A stretch of DNA of 38,563 nucleotides from Candidatus Rifleibacteriota bacterium (GTDB taxonomy: Bacteria; Riflebacteria; Ozemobacteria; Ozemobacterales; Ozemobacteraceae). Below are positions 25,147-34,261 of the stretch, piece by piece. The notes under the pieces were generated by a model that had not been told where the DNA came from, ran no database searches, and was given only the letters and a program-made list of their open reading frames with translations. The stretch's first letter is position 1. Every line of letters begins with the position of its first letter. Where the stretch lies: positions 1 to 38,563 of the forward strand of contig JAKQKW010000041.1 of the NCBI GenBank assembly GCA_029560455.1, read 5' to 3'. Position numbers and translations under genes: made by a program.

Positions 25147-26149
25147 ACTGCTCAATGATGCCAACGCAATCATAGATAGAATTCGAGGCGCAGAAAAAAT
25201 TCTGGTCGCCGCTCACCTTCGACCCGATGGCGATGCTACCGGCTCTGTTTCAGGGCTTGTCAAGTCCCTGCAGAAGGCCGGCAAGAGCGTTGAAGCCGCT
25301 CTGTTTGACGGCGTGCCCGAGAAGTTCGCCTTTGTCTGGCCCGAAGTCAGACTGCTGCGTGAGCCGCAGATCAATTCAGACCACGACCTGATAATGATTC
25401 TTGATTCGGGTGACGCCGACCGCACCGGTTTTACCTTTAACCGCGACCCCAAAAAAACCTGTCTGATCAATATCGATCATCATGCCTCGAATACCATGTT
25501 CGGCGACCTGAACTACGTCGATACCGGTGCTTCAGCCGCATGCGAAATCATTGCCGCACTTCTCGAGCAGGCCGGTCTGCCGATCGACGCCGATGTCGCT
25601 CTCAGCCTGATGCTCGGCCTGGTAACCGACTCCCGCTTTTTCCAGAATGAGGGGCTGCGGCATACCGCACACCTGGCTGCCGCCAGCCTGCTTAAGACCG
25701 GCCTTGACACATCGCCGATCCTCAACACCCTGAATTCAGGGCGCAACGAAGCCGATCTGCGAGTACAGGGGTTTGGGTTGAGCAACTTCAGGCTTGAATG
25801 CGATCGCCGCCTTGCCACCCTCGTTGTCAGGCAGTCAGATCTGAAAAATATCGGTGCCAGCTTCGGTAATGTTTACGGCAGTGGCATCTTCAACCTGCTT
25901 TTGAGCATGAGCGACACCTTTGCCAGCGTGGTAATCTTTGAACGCGATGACGGCATGTCGTTCTGCGAATTCAGATCACGCGGGGGCGTCAACGTTAAAG
26001 ATGTGGCAGTGTCGATGGGCGGCGGCGGCCATGTTCCCGCCTCAGGCTGCAGCCGTGCTGTCGCAATTGAAGAACTTGCCGCCGAGGCGATCGAAAAAAT
26101 GAAAATGCAGGTTGAGCGTTTCTACGCCAATGCGGAGAAAGCTGTCTGA
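25133..26149 (+). CDS. nrnA: DHH/DHHA1 phosphoesterase, NrnA-like (oligoribonuclease / pAp phosphatase)
   Basis: The 338-residue product has the full motif set of the family. These are HLRPDGDATGS near the N-terminus, the metal-site LDSGDADR and the name-giving DHHASN, followed by LGLVTDSRFFQ. The C-terminal DHHA1 domain ends in the substrate-binding GGGGHVPASG. NrnA-type enzymes degrade short oligoribonucleotides and dephosphorylate 3'-phosphoadenosine 5'-phosphate; some family members also hydrolyse pGpG from c-di-GMP turnover. The length is typical. Its start lies inside the end of the binding-protein gene and its stop shares a base with the next start (TGATG). The link to sugar uptake appears to be operon economy and not pathway logic. 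The exact substrate within the DHH family is not certain. Confidence 0.9.
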   Translation: MLPAELLNDANAIIDRIRGAEKILVAAHLRPDGDATGSVSGLVKSLQKAGKSVEAALFDGVPEKFAFVWPEVRLLREPQINSDHDLIMILDSGDADRTGFTFNRDPKKTCLINIDHHASNTMFGDLNYVDTGASAACEIIAALLEQAGLPIDADVALSLMLGLVTDSRFFQNEGLRHTAHLAAASLLKTGLDTSPILNTLNSGRNEADLRVQGFGLSNFRLECDRRLATLVVRQSDLKNIGASFGNVYGSGIFNLLLSMSDTFASVVIFERDDGMSFCEFRSRGGVNVKDVAVSMGGGGHVPASGCSRAVAIEELAAEAIEKMKMQVERFYANAEKAV

Positions 26150-27279
26150 TGAAAGCAAAGCTGTTGTGTGTCGCCCTGTCGATGGTGCTTCTGTCGCTGA
26201 TGCCGGCGAACAGTCAGACAGTTGCATCAGAAACCGGAACGCTCCACTTCACCCTGGAAGGCGTTGGCGAGGTCATTCTTGAAGAGGGGCTGACCGACGA
26301 GGTTGAAACGACGCGACTGTTGCTGCAGAAAGCCGGTGGGGCCAGGCAGGTTATCGATTCATTCGAAGGTCTGTTGCCTGCCAACCTTTTAAAAAGCGAT
26401 CTCGACGGCGACGGGCAGACTGAGATTATCGCAATTCTCAGACACCCTGACGGCATCGATGTGATGCCATTCATTTATACTGATCTTAACGCTTTCCGGC
26501 GTATTTTCCCGGCACCTGACGTCGATGGCAACCCGATAATCTGCCGTGAACTGTTTTTCTCAACGCATGAGGGCAATCCGGCATTGTGCGCCAGAAATCT
26601 GATCGGCTACCACGATTATGGCCCCCCCGACCTTTTCAGGCTCGAACTTTACCGGCTGCAGAAGGGTCAGTTAACGCTGGTACAGCAGGGTTTCAGCGAT
26701 GGCGAGCATTTTAACATTCTGATGAACAAAGGTGCTTACGCTCTGCATAACGGCCAGTATCTCGAAGCCCTCGACTATTACAATCAGGCAATTTCTTCTG
26801 CCACTGGCGAAATCGATACCAGAGCCTATGTTGACGTGCTGTTCAACCTTGCCGAAGCAAGAAAATTCACCAAGGATTTCAAGAGCGCTCTCGAACTTTA
26901 TCAGCGCATTGTCGTTGAATTCAGCGAAAACCCGCTGACAGAAACGGCCCAGCGTGAGATCGAGCTGATCTCAGACAATCTCGACAATCTCGATGCTCTC
27001 TCATTCTATGTCGACGTGCTCAGCAACATCAACTGTGACCGCTGGGAAGCAGCGCTCGAACTGCTGCAGAATCATCCGGTCGCCAAAGCCGGCGGCAAGC
27101 TGCAGGACCGCTTTCTCTTCACACAGGGCGAAGTTCTCACGGCTTTGAACCGCGTCGAAGAGGCAATGAAAGTTTACCAGGAAATCAAGGAAAAATTTCC
27201 TGACAGCCCGATTATAGAGAATGTTGATGCCCTGCTCGAAGACATGGAAGAAAAACCGGAAGAAACTGACGGGATATGA
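26149..27279 (+). CDS. Exported TPR protein with DxDxDG calcium-type loop
   Basis: The 376-residue product has a signal peptide (about residues 1-23, MKAKLLCVALSMVLLSLMPA). The N-terminal half contains SDLDGDGQTEIIAIL, a D-x-D-x-D-G loop of the FG-GAP/VCBS kind that often binds calcium. The C-terminal half contains TPR-like helices (ILMNKGAYALHNGQYLEALD, LFNLAEARKFTKDFKSALEL and ALNRVEEAMKVYQEIKEKFP). I do not recognise a named family. It is coupled to the phosphoesterase gene by TGATG and to the next gene by ATGA. The arrangement suggests a periplasmic scaffold working with the membrane-anchored protein that follows. Confidence 0.8.
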   Translation: MKAKLLCVALSMVLLSLMPANSQTVASETGTLHFTLEGVGEVILEEGLTDEVETTRLLLQKAGGARQVIDSFEGLLPANLLKSDLDGDGQTEIIAILRHPDGIDVMPFIYTDLNAFRRIFPAPDVDGNPIICRELFFSTHEGNPALCARNLIGYHDYGPPDLFRLELYRLQKGQLTLVQQGFSDGEHFNILMNKGAYALHNGQYLEALDYYNQAISSATGEIDTRAYVDVLFNLAEARKFTKDFKSALELYQRIVVEFSENPLTETAQREIELISDNLDNLDALSFYVDVLSNINCDRWEAALELLQNHPVAKAGGKLQDRFLFTQGEVLTALNRVEEAMKVYQEIKEKFPDSPIIENVDALLEDMEEKPEETDGI

Positions 27280-28565
27280 CGGAAAAACCAGCGGAAAAGA
27301 AAAGTAAAAAGGCCTGGAAACCTGAAGAGGAAACTACCTTTACCCCGCTGCAGAAAGTTATCATTGCGGCCGTTGTTTCGTTTTTTCCGTTCTTTTTTGG
27401 CCTCGTTCTGCCAATGCTGGCCCGAGAACATTATGTAAAAAGCCTGAAGATCCCGGCTGAATTTTTTCTCAACGCCCCCGAAGAAATCAATCTGGTAAGC
27501 ACCGGAGAAGTGGGCAATACTTACAAGGTCAGAATTCACGGATTTGAGTTCAAGATCCCGGAAAAATATACCCCTGCGCGCATCAACGATTATGGCGCCG
27601 AATTCCGTGCCGACCCGAGACCACAGGCCAGACACGTCTACATTCTTGCCGAGCCCGATTCACGCAACATGAACTACACTGCCAACGGTATCGCCCGCTG
27701 GTTCATGCCGACCGAAATGAGCCGCTTCATGCCCCTGATTCTCAATGCCAGCTGGCACCCGATCAGACTGATGTTCAAAGCTCAGTTCTATGCAAGTGAA
27801 GGCCTGACATCACGCATTTTCGAAGCCAGATGGGATGCCCACCACCGGGGTTATATTTTCCCGACACCAGGGCAGAAAGGGTATCTCAGTCGTGGCTTCA
27901 GAACCAATCACCCGGGGTATTTTGAATTTCTTATGGTTGACCCGGTGCAACCCGTTACCCTGCGCGAATGGGTCAATCTGGCGATGAAAATCAAGCCACC
28001 CGGACAGCATGAGCTGCCTCTGGCTCCTGACGCCGAAACCCAGGTCAGCCTGCCTGCTCTCACCAGCCTGGCTCCGATTCCTGAGCGCGAAAACGACGCG
28101 ATAAGCGGAGCATTAGCCGAGTTCTTTCGCACCCGATCTCCTGAATGGCTGATTCCGGTAGCTATAGTCATGCAGAGCCGCGAGTTCTACCCTGAATTGA
28201 TCGACCTGCATAAACAGTATCTCAACCGTTTTCCGGTCGATTCGCCGCATAAAAAAACCTGGAACGAAATTCTCGACAACGCCGTCGGCAAGATCATCAA
28301 GCTCGAAATCGCCCCACAGCTCGGGATCAGAGAGCTGAAAGTCTATGCCCAGAATCTGACAAACCTGGAAATTGGCCAGGTCTGGATAAAATTTGTCATA
28401 AAGCAGGCAACCAGTGAAAAAAGCTTTCTTGCACCGCTACTGCCACATACCCGCATTCTTGCCAAAGAAGAAAAACATCTGCTGATCAAGGTTCCTGACG
28501 ACATCAGCCTGGCCGACAACACCGGCATCGATTATCGAATCATTCAGATCGACTTCACCAGATAA
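27276..28565 (+). CDS. Membrane-anchored protein of unknown function
   Basis: I do not recognise this 429-residue protein. It starts with a charged cytoplasmic tail (about 25 residues, Lys/Glu-rich). One membrane helix follows at about 27-48 (VIIAAVVSFFPFFFGLVLPM), then a large external domain of about 380 residues. That domain has mixed beta segments (KVRIHGFEFKIPEKYTPARI) and a late section with LRELKV-like beta strands that could be an immunoglobulin-like or C2-like fold. The start overlaps the stop of the TPR gene by four bases (ATGA), so the two probably act together. It ends in an 11-base tail-to-tail overlap with anmK, leaving no room for a separate terminator. Confidence 0.78.
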   Translation: MTEKPAEKKSKKAWKPEEETTFTPLQKVIIAAVVSFFPFFFGLVLPMLAREHYVKSLKIPAEFFLNAPEEINLVSTGEVGNTYKVRIHGFEFKIPEKYTPARINDYGAEFRADPRPQARHVYILAEPDSRNMNYTANGIARWFMPTEMSRFMPLILNASWHPIRLMFKAQFYASEGLTSRIFEARWDAHHRGYIFPTPGQKGYLSRGFRTNHPGYFEFLMVDPVQPVTLREWVNLAMKIKPPGQHELPLAPDAETQVSLPALTSLAPIPERENDAISGALAEFFRTRSPEWLIPVAIVMQSREFYPELIDLHKQYLNRFPVDSPHKKTWNEILDNAVGKIIKLEIAPQLGIRELKVYAQNLTNLEIGQVWIKFVIKQATSEKSFLAPLLPHTRILAKEEKHLLIKVPDDISLADNTGIDYRIIQIDFTR

Positions 28566-29736
28566 ACGGCACCGGGTGAAATTCGCCAAGAACTGCCGGG
28601 CGCGCCGCACCGGTGGCTTTAATTACGTTCGCCGGCCGACCCTGCAGAAAAGCATAACCGAGAATTGCAAACGCCATGGCCTCACGCGCCATGACCGGCA
28701 CGCCCAGCCGTTCAGTGGTCGTCACCTCTGCGACGCCATCGAGGCTCAGAGCAAGACGACGCATCAACTCAGAATTGCGCGCCCCGCCACCCGCGATCAG
28801 AACCTCTGCCGGCTGTGAAAGCGGGTATGCCGGCCGTCTGATCGCCGCAGCAACAGATTCGACGGTAATATCAAGCAGTGTAGACATCAGATCGGCGGCA
28901 GTTGCCGATCCGGCCCGTTCGATCAACCGTTCGAGACGCTGCTGATTGAAATATTCACGGCCGGTAGATTTAGGTGGCGGCAGCTTGAAATAAGGGTCGG
29001 CAAGAAATTCTTCGAGCAGCGGCCGCAGCGTTCTGCCGCCGGCGGCAAGCCGGCCGTCAGCATCGAAACGACCAAGACCTGAATGCTGCATGAACAGATC
29101 CATCAGAACGTTACCCGGGCCAGTGTCAAATGCACAAACAACCTGCGGGTTTTCTGATGCACTGCTGATCGCGGTCAGGTTCGCCATACCGCCAATGTTG
29201 ACAATTACACGATCGCGAACGGCATTATGACCGAACAAAAAAAGGTCGGCAAATGGAACTAATGGTGCGCCCTGGCCACCAGCAGCCATGTCGGCGGCAC
29301 GAAAATTACAGATTACCGGAAAAGCAGTTCTGGCGGCAAGAAGTGCTCCGTTCATCAACTGTAAAGTGCCTGTCAAAGGCAGGTCATCCCAGATGATGGG
29401 GGTCGGTTGATGCCAGACTGTCTGGCCATGCGCCGCAATATAGTCGGGCAGGCGATCTTCGCCGGTAAAGAACTGCCGGCAGGCCAGCGCATGCAGTTCG
29501 GCAATATACGAAGCGCCCAGGGTAATGCTTACCGCATCGCCTTCGCGCATCAATTTCTGAATTCGGGCAAACTGTGCCGGCGAATAATCATAGCTTTTCA
29601 GCCAGAGAAGTTCGGCTGCACCGGCGGCATTGAATTCGACAAGGCAGCCGTCGATGCCGTCGCCGCTGGTTCCGCTCATCATGCCGAGAATTTTCACCGG
29701 TTTCCCGGTAACTTTCGCCAGTTGTTCAGTCAGCAT
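28555..29736 (-). CDS. anmK: Anhydro-N-acetylmuramic acid kinase (AnmK)
   Basis: AnmK phosphorylates and opens 1,6-anhydro-MurNAc released from peptidoglycan, yielding MurNAc-6-phosphate for recycling. The 393-residue product has the nucleotide motif GMMSGTSGDGIDG near the N-terminus. Further blocks are AAHGQTVWHQP, NIGGMANLT, CAFDTGPGNVLMD, LPPPKSTGREYF and the second nucleotide loop IAGGGARNSELMRRL. All active-site blocks look complete. A GGGAGA sits before the ATG at 29736. No MurQ etherase or NagZ is in the window. It is transcribed toward the transporter operon and overlaps its last gene by 11 bases at the 3' ends. Confidence 0.96.
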   Translation of the reverse strand: MLTEQLAKVTGKPVKILGMMSGTSGDGIDGCLVEFNAAGAAELLWLKSYDYSPAQFARIQKLMREGDAVSITLGASYIAELHALACRQFFTGEDRLPDYIAAHGQTVWHQPTPIIWDDLPLTGTLQLMNGALLAARTAFPVICNFRAADMAAGGQGAPLVPFADLFLFGHNAVRDRVIVNIGGMANLTAISSASENPQVVCAFDTGPGNVLMDLFMQHSGLGRFDADGRLAAGGRTLRPLLEEFLADPYFKLPPPKSTGREYFNQQRLERLIERAGSATAADLMSTLLDITVESVAAAIRRPAYPLSQPAEVLIAGGGARNSELMRRLALSLDGVAEVTTTERLGVPVMAREAMAFAILGYAFLQGRPANVIKATGAARPAVLGEFHPVPFIW

Positions 29737-29912
29737 CAGCTTCTCCCTGCAAGTTTTTGATTAAAGAAGCAGATTTGGGTTCAATTCTGCAGCTTCGGCC
29801 TATCAGCCGGGTTGCTTTTTTGCTGACAGGAGGTCAGCGATACTCGGCAGCATCAGGATAGATGATGCCGGGTGCTACAGCCAAGCAATGTTTTTATAAA
29901 GTTTTCGCTCAA

Positions 29913-29940
29913 CAGAACCGCTCTATCCTGCGCGGTTCTG
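29913..29940. repeat. Perfect nine-pair inverted repeat upstream of recA
   Basis: CAGAACCGC (29913-29921) and GCGGTTCTG (29932-29940) are exact reverse complements around the ten-base loop TCTATCCTGC. No T-run follows on either strand, so it does not look like an intrinsic terminator. It may be an RNA element, a protein-binding site or a repeat remnant. Confidence 0.6.
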
Positions 29941-30132
29941 CATAAGCACATCCTGTGCAAAACAAGCTTCCGAAAAAGCAATCCCGTCTTCTCGCCTCGC
30001 AATTATTAAATCCGTATTATCAATTCATTGGACCAATAAATATTTATATTTAATTTTGCGACAGCATCTTCGGCTTTTTTGCGGATTTTGTCAAGTTCCG
30101 CTGTTGAAAAGGCTTTGCCGGCAGTCAGTTTT

Positions 30133-30162
30133 TTGCTTTAGGTAAGGACGTTATGTTATTCT
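30133..30162 (+). promoter_or_regulatory. Possible recA promoter
   Basis: TTGCTT (30133-30138) and TATTCT (30157-30162) are 18 bases apart, placing the start about 25 bases before the recA start codon. The hexamers are only moderate matches, so this is tentative. The AGGAGG ribosome-binding site at 30178-30183 fixes the translation start at the GTG at 30194. Confidence 0.4.
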
Positions 30163-30193
30163 GAGACATACAAAATCAGGAGGCACTCAAAAA

Positions 30194-31279
30194 GTGGCTG
30201 AAACCAAACAGATGATAAACACGAATACCGACCGCATGAAATCACTCGAAACTGCAATTTCCGGCATTGAAAAGCAGTTTGGCAAAGGCGCAGTAATGCG
30301 CCTTGGCAGTTCGAGACACCTGCAGGTCGAATCGATCCCGACCGGCTCGCTGTCGCTCGACTACGCTCTTGGCGTTGGCGGCATGCCCCGCGGCCGTATC
30401 GTCGAGATCTTCGGGCCCGAATCTTCGGGTAAGACGACAGTTGCTCTGCATTCGGTCGCCCAGGCCCAGAAGGCCGGCGGCACCGCCGCTTTCATCGATG
30501 TAGAACACGCCCTCGACCCCAACTATGCAAAAAAGCTCGGCGTTGACACCGAAAATCTGCTTATCGCACAGCCCAGCAGCGGTGAAGAAGCCCTCGAAAT
30601 CACCGAAATGCTTGTCAGAAGCAATGCCATCGACATCATCATCGTCGACTCGGTTGCCGCTCTTACGAGCAAAGCCGAAATCGACGGCGACATGGGCGAT
30701 GCCACTGTCGGCATGCAGGCCCGCCTGATGTCACAGGCGATGCGCAAACTGACCCCGGTGGTCAGCAAATCACGCTGCGTCTGCATTTTCATCAACCAGA
30801 TCCGCGAAAAGATCGGCGTCATGTTCGGCAACCCCGAAACCACCCCCGGTGGCCGCGCCCTCAAATTCTTCTCTTCAGTGCGCCTTGACATCAGACGCAA
30901 AGAGCAGATCAAGGAAGGCGATGAACCAACCGGCTATACTACTGAAGTGAAGGTTGTCAAAAACAAAGTAGCTCCGCCTTTCAAAAAGGCCAAATTCGAT
31001 ATGATGTTCGGCCAGGGCATTTCGACCGAAGGCGAAGTGCTCGAAATCGCCGAAACTGCCAACATTATCCAGAAATCCGGCGCCTGGTATTCATACGGCG
31101 ACACCCGCATTGGCCAGGGTCGCGAAAATGCCAAGCTTTTCCTGCGCGAAAACCCTGATATCTTCGCCGAAGTCGTCATGAAGGTTAAAAAGTCGCTGGG
31201 TATGCTCAACGACAACGCCCCGGCAGCTGAAACCAAGACTGCTACCGAAGAAAAGAAAAAAACCGCTTCGAAAAAGTAA
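30194..31279 (+). CDS. recA: Recombinase RecA
   Basis: RecA forms filaments on single-stranded DNA, drives strand exchange and triggers LexA self-cleavage. The 361-residue product carries the N-terminal [17 protein letters not shown] and Walker A GPESSGKT. Walker B is in [12 protein letters not shown], and loop L1 reads [12 protein letters not shown]. The L2 segment ([19 protein letters not shown]) and [16 protein letters not shown] follow. The C-terminus is Lys-, Thr- and Glu-rich, as usual. The start is a GTG with AGGAGG ten bases upstream. It is a single-gene transcript closed by a strong terminator. No recX or lexA follows. Confidence 0.98.
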   Translation: MAETKQMINTNTDRMKSLETAISGIEKQFGKGAVMRLGSSRHLQVESIPTGSLSLDYALGVGGMPRGRIVEIFGPESSGKTTVALHSVAQAQKAGGTAAFIDVEHALDPNYAKKLGVDTENLLIAQPSSGEEALEITEMLVRSNAIDIIIVDSVAALTSKAEIDGDMGDATVGMQARLMSQAMRKLTPVVSKSRCVCIFINQIREKIGVMFGNPETTPGGRALKFFSSVRLDIRRKEQIKEGDEPTGYTTEVKVVKNKVAPPFKKAKFDMMFGQGISTEGEVLEIAETANIIQKSGAWYSYGDTRIGQGRENAKLFLRENPDIFAEVVMKVKKSLGMLNDNAPAAETKTATEEKKKTASKK

Positions 31280-31289
31280 CCGATAATAA

Positions 31290-31340
31290 CAAAGCCGTGG
31301 CCACAGCCTGAAAACAACATGCCGTGGCCCGGCTTTTTTT
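31290..31340 (+). terminator. Strong intrinsic terminator of recA
   Basis: AAAGCCG-T-GGCCAC (31291-31304) pairs with GTGGCCCGGCTTT (31324-31336) to give 13 pairs with one bulged T. The stem is followed by an uninterrupted T run to 31340. It begins 11 bases after the recA stop. Confidence 0.92.
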
Positions 31341-31351
31341 ATTGATCCACC

Positions 31352-34261
31352 ATGGAGACCAGCTTGAAAAAGCACAGACCAGATTTAATACGTTTTGTGT
31401 TTGCCGGTGCCCTGCTGGTCATAATACCCATGCTCTGCTCATTGCTGCTGATTCTGCATATAATCGAAGGGCAGAAGGAAATGGCGCACCGCACTGCCGC
31501 AGCTCAGATCGAGGCGCGGGCCCGCGATCTTTTTGCCAGCCTGGATGCCGGAGCCTTCTTTACCCCGCGGTTTCAGAAAATGGCTGAAACGATGCTGCCT
31601 CTGCTCGAGCATCTCACCCATGAAGTCTCTACCGCCCGGGCCGACAGCCTGCAGAAATTGCAAAACTGTTATAAGCAGACAGCTGCCGGTGTCGGTCAGG
31701 ATTTTCATCTGTTTGTCTTCGACAGCACCGGAGAACTTGTCGACATTGGCCTGGCACCCGAAAAATCAAAGGCACCGATGCAATATCTCTGGAGAGCTCT
31801 GCATAAGGAGCCAGGTATAAACCGCCATGGTCGCCGACCCGAAATTGCCCATATTCTCGGCAAGGAATTCCGCATAACCACCGCCGAAAAAGAAAATGAC
31901 CGCTGTCTGCCAACTGACAACTTCGGAATAGCCGGGCTTTTATATCATCGCCGCATGGAAAGCGCCAAATTCGGAGTTATTGCTTTTGTTGAGCTTTCTT
32001 CAGACTCCAGGGCCGTATTTTCAGACATGGCCAACAGACTGAATTCTCACGAAACTCCGGTGTTATTGAGCCCGGCCACGGATAACCCGGCAGGTGAAAA
32101 GTCCGTATTCCCGGTTGCAGAATTGTTTACCCGCACCGACAGTGACGAGCAGGGCGTCTTTTTTCACGCAAACTACCTCTGGAAAAAGTTTTCCGGCGGC
32201 GCAGCACCCGTTCTCATCGGGCAGCCATTCTCTCCGTCAATATTTCTGCTGCTTCGCCTGCTGACGATTTTCGCCGCCATCTTATGCACCGGTATCGGGC
32301 TCACACACCTTTACCGCTCTTTTTTCTCACAAAAAACAGTCTGGATGTCGATTCGCATCAAGCTTGTCGGTATTTTCCTGTTTGCCGTGTATCTTCCGAT
32401 ACTCGGACTTTTCATGCTTGGTTACAACGGACTTCAGGACCGCCGAACCGTTCTCGAAAACGAAGCCCGCAGAGGAATTCTCGATCTGCTGCTCGAAATA
32501 GATTCCGGTTTTGTTAAAAAAGAGCGGCAGATTCATGCGGCCTTTGAGGCTTTTTATCGCAACACTGGCTGGAAAAGCAGTCTCAATAAGGGTTATGATG
32601 AACTGAACAACGCTGTCAGACTTTACAATGGCTCAAAACCTGGAGAAGACAATTTTTTCAACTGGTTCGACATGCGTGATATTCACCAGAATCAGCTTTA
32701 TTCAAGCTCGATTGGTGAAGCCAATGACCGCATCAAGGCCATGGGGCGCACCATGTCGCTCATCAGTCTCGAAAAGGTCATGCCGCAGCGTCTGCAGCAG
32801 GCCGGAGTCAAGTTGCGCCAGTCAGATCTGGTTCTGGTAAACCTGCTTGAAAACCCGATTCTTGGCTTTTCAAATTTTTTCGAGCAGCCAGGGCGTTTGC
32901 TGCCCATGGACTTCGAAGGCTCACGACTCTACTGGTACTGGAATTATTACGATGCGCCCGATAGCCCGGTAGCCTATATCGGCGGTAACACCACCGCCCA
33001 GAACAATATCGTCAGATATATGCACGAGACGCTCAAAAAGCGCTACAGCCTCGACAGCACAGCATTGAAACTGGCGGCGTTCATGCCGGCCGAGAACCTC
33101 TGGTTTGGTGTCGAGCCGACAGCTGAAGACAAGCTGAAGAACCTTTTCAGGGTGTCAATGCGAAGCGCCAGAGTTGAAGAGGCTGTCATCAATTTTCAGG
33201 GCGGCGAATATCTTGCCACCTGCCTGCCTGGCGTCAAGCTGCACCGTTTTTATCTGGCATGCCTGTTTCCGCTTGCCGAAATCGACGTGAGCATCGAAAA
33301 CCTCAGATCACAGATTTATTCTGGCGTGGCCTTTATTCTTATCATAGCGGTTCTAACCGGTCTGCTGTTATCAAAGACTTTTCTGCAGCCAATTGCCGAA
33401 ATCGACCTGGGTCTGCAGGCCCTGCGTCGACGCGATACAGACTTCAGGCTCATGATTGAAAATCAGGATGAGCTGGGCGAACTCGGGCAGACTTTCAATC
33501 AGATGATGGTTGAAATCAAGGAAATGCTCCTCGCGGGGGCGGTGCAGCAATGTCTCATTTCGTCTGAATGCCCTAAGATAGAAGGGTTCGAAAGCCTCAT
33601 TTACAACCGCATGGCTGCAGACGTTGGCGGCGACTATGCCGATATGTTCGAACTCCCTGACCGGCGTTATCTGATAGTTCTCGGCGATGTGACCGGGCAC
33701 GGGGTAAGCTCATCGATTCTGACGGCCATGGTCAAGGCCGCTGTTTTCAGGTTTGCCACGCATGACACCGACCTGAAAACTATTCTGCAGAGCCTCAGCA
33801 GTATGATTTTCGAGCTGTTGCAGCGCCGAAAGCTGATGACCTTCTGCGCCATAATTCTCGACAGTCGTAACGGCCGCTTTTATACGGCCAATGCCGGGCA
33901 CCCGTTTCCACTGCTTTGCAGCCCCGATGGAAGAATCCGCCAGATCGAGCATGCTTCGCTGCCACTTGGGGTATCGCTCAAGCGCAGCACCTATGAAGTG
34001 GTCGAGGGCGAACTCGCGCCTGGCGAGATGCTGATGCTTTATACCGACGGCATTACCGAAGGCACCGACGCATCAGGCTGCGAATTCGGGCTTGAAAGAG
34101 TTGAGAAGATCATCTCTGCCAGCCTTTCAGACGGGGTCGAAGCGGTTCGCGACCGGCTTCTCGAAGATTTTTTCAGGCATTATCAGCGGCAGGAACTCGA
34201 CGACGACCTGACCTTCATTCTCGTCAGACACCTGCCTGCCGCTGCAGAAGCACCAGAGTGA
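31352..34261 (+). CDS. Dual-sensor membrane phosphatase (HAMP-SpoIIE/PP2C)
   Basis: This 969-residue receptor has membrane helices at about 13-36, 297-320, 336-358 and 654-676. They enclose two large external domains, followed by HAMP (about 677-730) and a C-terminal SpoIIE/RsbU-type PP2C domain. The metal motifs are intact: VGGDYADMF (GGD near 760), LGDVTGHGVSS (778-788), NAGHPFPLL, YTDGITEG (Asp899) and DDDLTFIL. It should therefore dephosphorylate a Ser/Thr-phosphorylated partner, in known systems a STAS-domain anti-sigma antagonist. The ATG at 31352 has no upstream Shine-Dalgarno. A TTG at 31364 has GGAGA five bases before it and may be the true start, removing four residues. It follows the recA terminator and meets its paralogue tail to tail with 38 bases of overlap. 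Confidence 0.92.
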   Translation: METSLKKHRPDLIRFVFAGALLVIIPMLCSLLLILHIIEGQKEMAHRTAAAQIEARARDLFASLDAGAFFTPRFQKMAETMLPLLEHLTHEVSTARADSLQKLQNCYKQTAAGVGQDFHLFVFDSTGELVDIGLAPEKSKAPMQYLWRALHKEPGINRHGRRPEIAHILGKEFRITTAEKENDRCLPTDNFGIAGLLYHRRMESAKFGVIAFVELSSDSRAVFSDMANRLNSHETPVLLSPATDNPAGEKSVFPVAELFTRTDSDEQGVFFHANYLWKKFSGGAAPVLIGQPFSPSIFLLLRLLTIFAAILCTGIGLTHLYRSFFSQKTVWMSIRIKLVGIFLFAVYLPILGLFMLGYNGLQDRRTVLENEARRGILDLLLEIDSGFVKKERQIHAAFEAFYRNTGWKSSLNKGYDELNNAVRLYNGSKPGEDNFFNWFDMRDIHQNQLYSSSIGEANDRIKAMGRTMSLISLEKVMPQRLQQAGVKLRQSDLVLVNLLENPILGFSNFFEQPGRLLPMDFEGSRLYWYWNYYDAPDSPVAYIGGNTTAQNNIVRYMHETLKKRYSLDSTALKLAAFMPAENLWFGVEPTAEDKLKNLFRVSMRSARVEEAVINFQGGEYLATCLPGVKLHRFYLACLFPLAEIDVSIENLRSQIYSGVAFILIIAVLTGLLLSKTFLQPIAEIDLGLQALRRRDTDFRLMIENQDELGELGQTFNQMMVEIKEMLLAGAVQQCLISSECPKIEGFESLIYNRMAADVGGDYADMFELPDRRYLIVLGDVTGHGVSSSILTAMVKAAVFRFATHDTDLKTILQSLSSMIFELLQRRKLMTFCAIILDSRNGRFYTANAGHPFPLLCSPDGRIRQIEHASLPLGVSLKRSTYEVVEGELAPGEMLMLYTDGITEGTDASGCEFGLERVEKIISASLSDGVEAVRDRLLEDFFRHYQRQELDDDLTFILVRHLPAAAEAPE

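Larger units (their letters stand above)
29737..30193. other. Gene-free divergent region between anmK and recA
   Basis: This 457-base stretch shows no convincing reading frame. It contains a GGC/GCC hairpin followed by TTGCTTTTTT near 29790-29820 and a perfect nine-pair hairpin at 29913-29940. A short GCACA/TGTGC hairpin lies at 29946-29958. An AT-rich block (about 30000-30055) includes the palindrome ATTGGACCAAT at 30027-30037. It must hold the promoters of both flanking genes. I saw no classical SOS box of the CTGT-N8-ACAG or GAAC-N4-GTTC type. Confidence 0.7.

Noticed and set aside
29790..29820. Possible plus-strand terminator upstream of recA (GGC/GCC hairpin with TTGCTTTTTT)
   Set aside because: The stem is only four strong pairs and no plus-strand gene ends nearby, so it was not called as a terminator.
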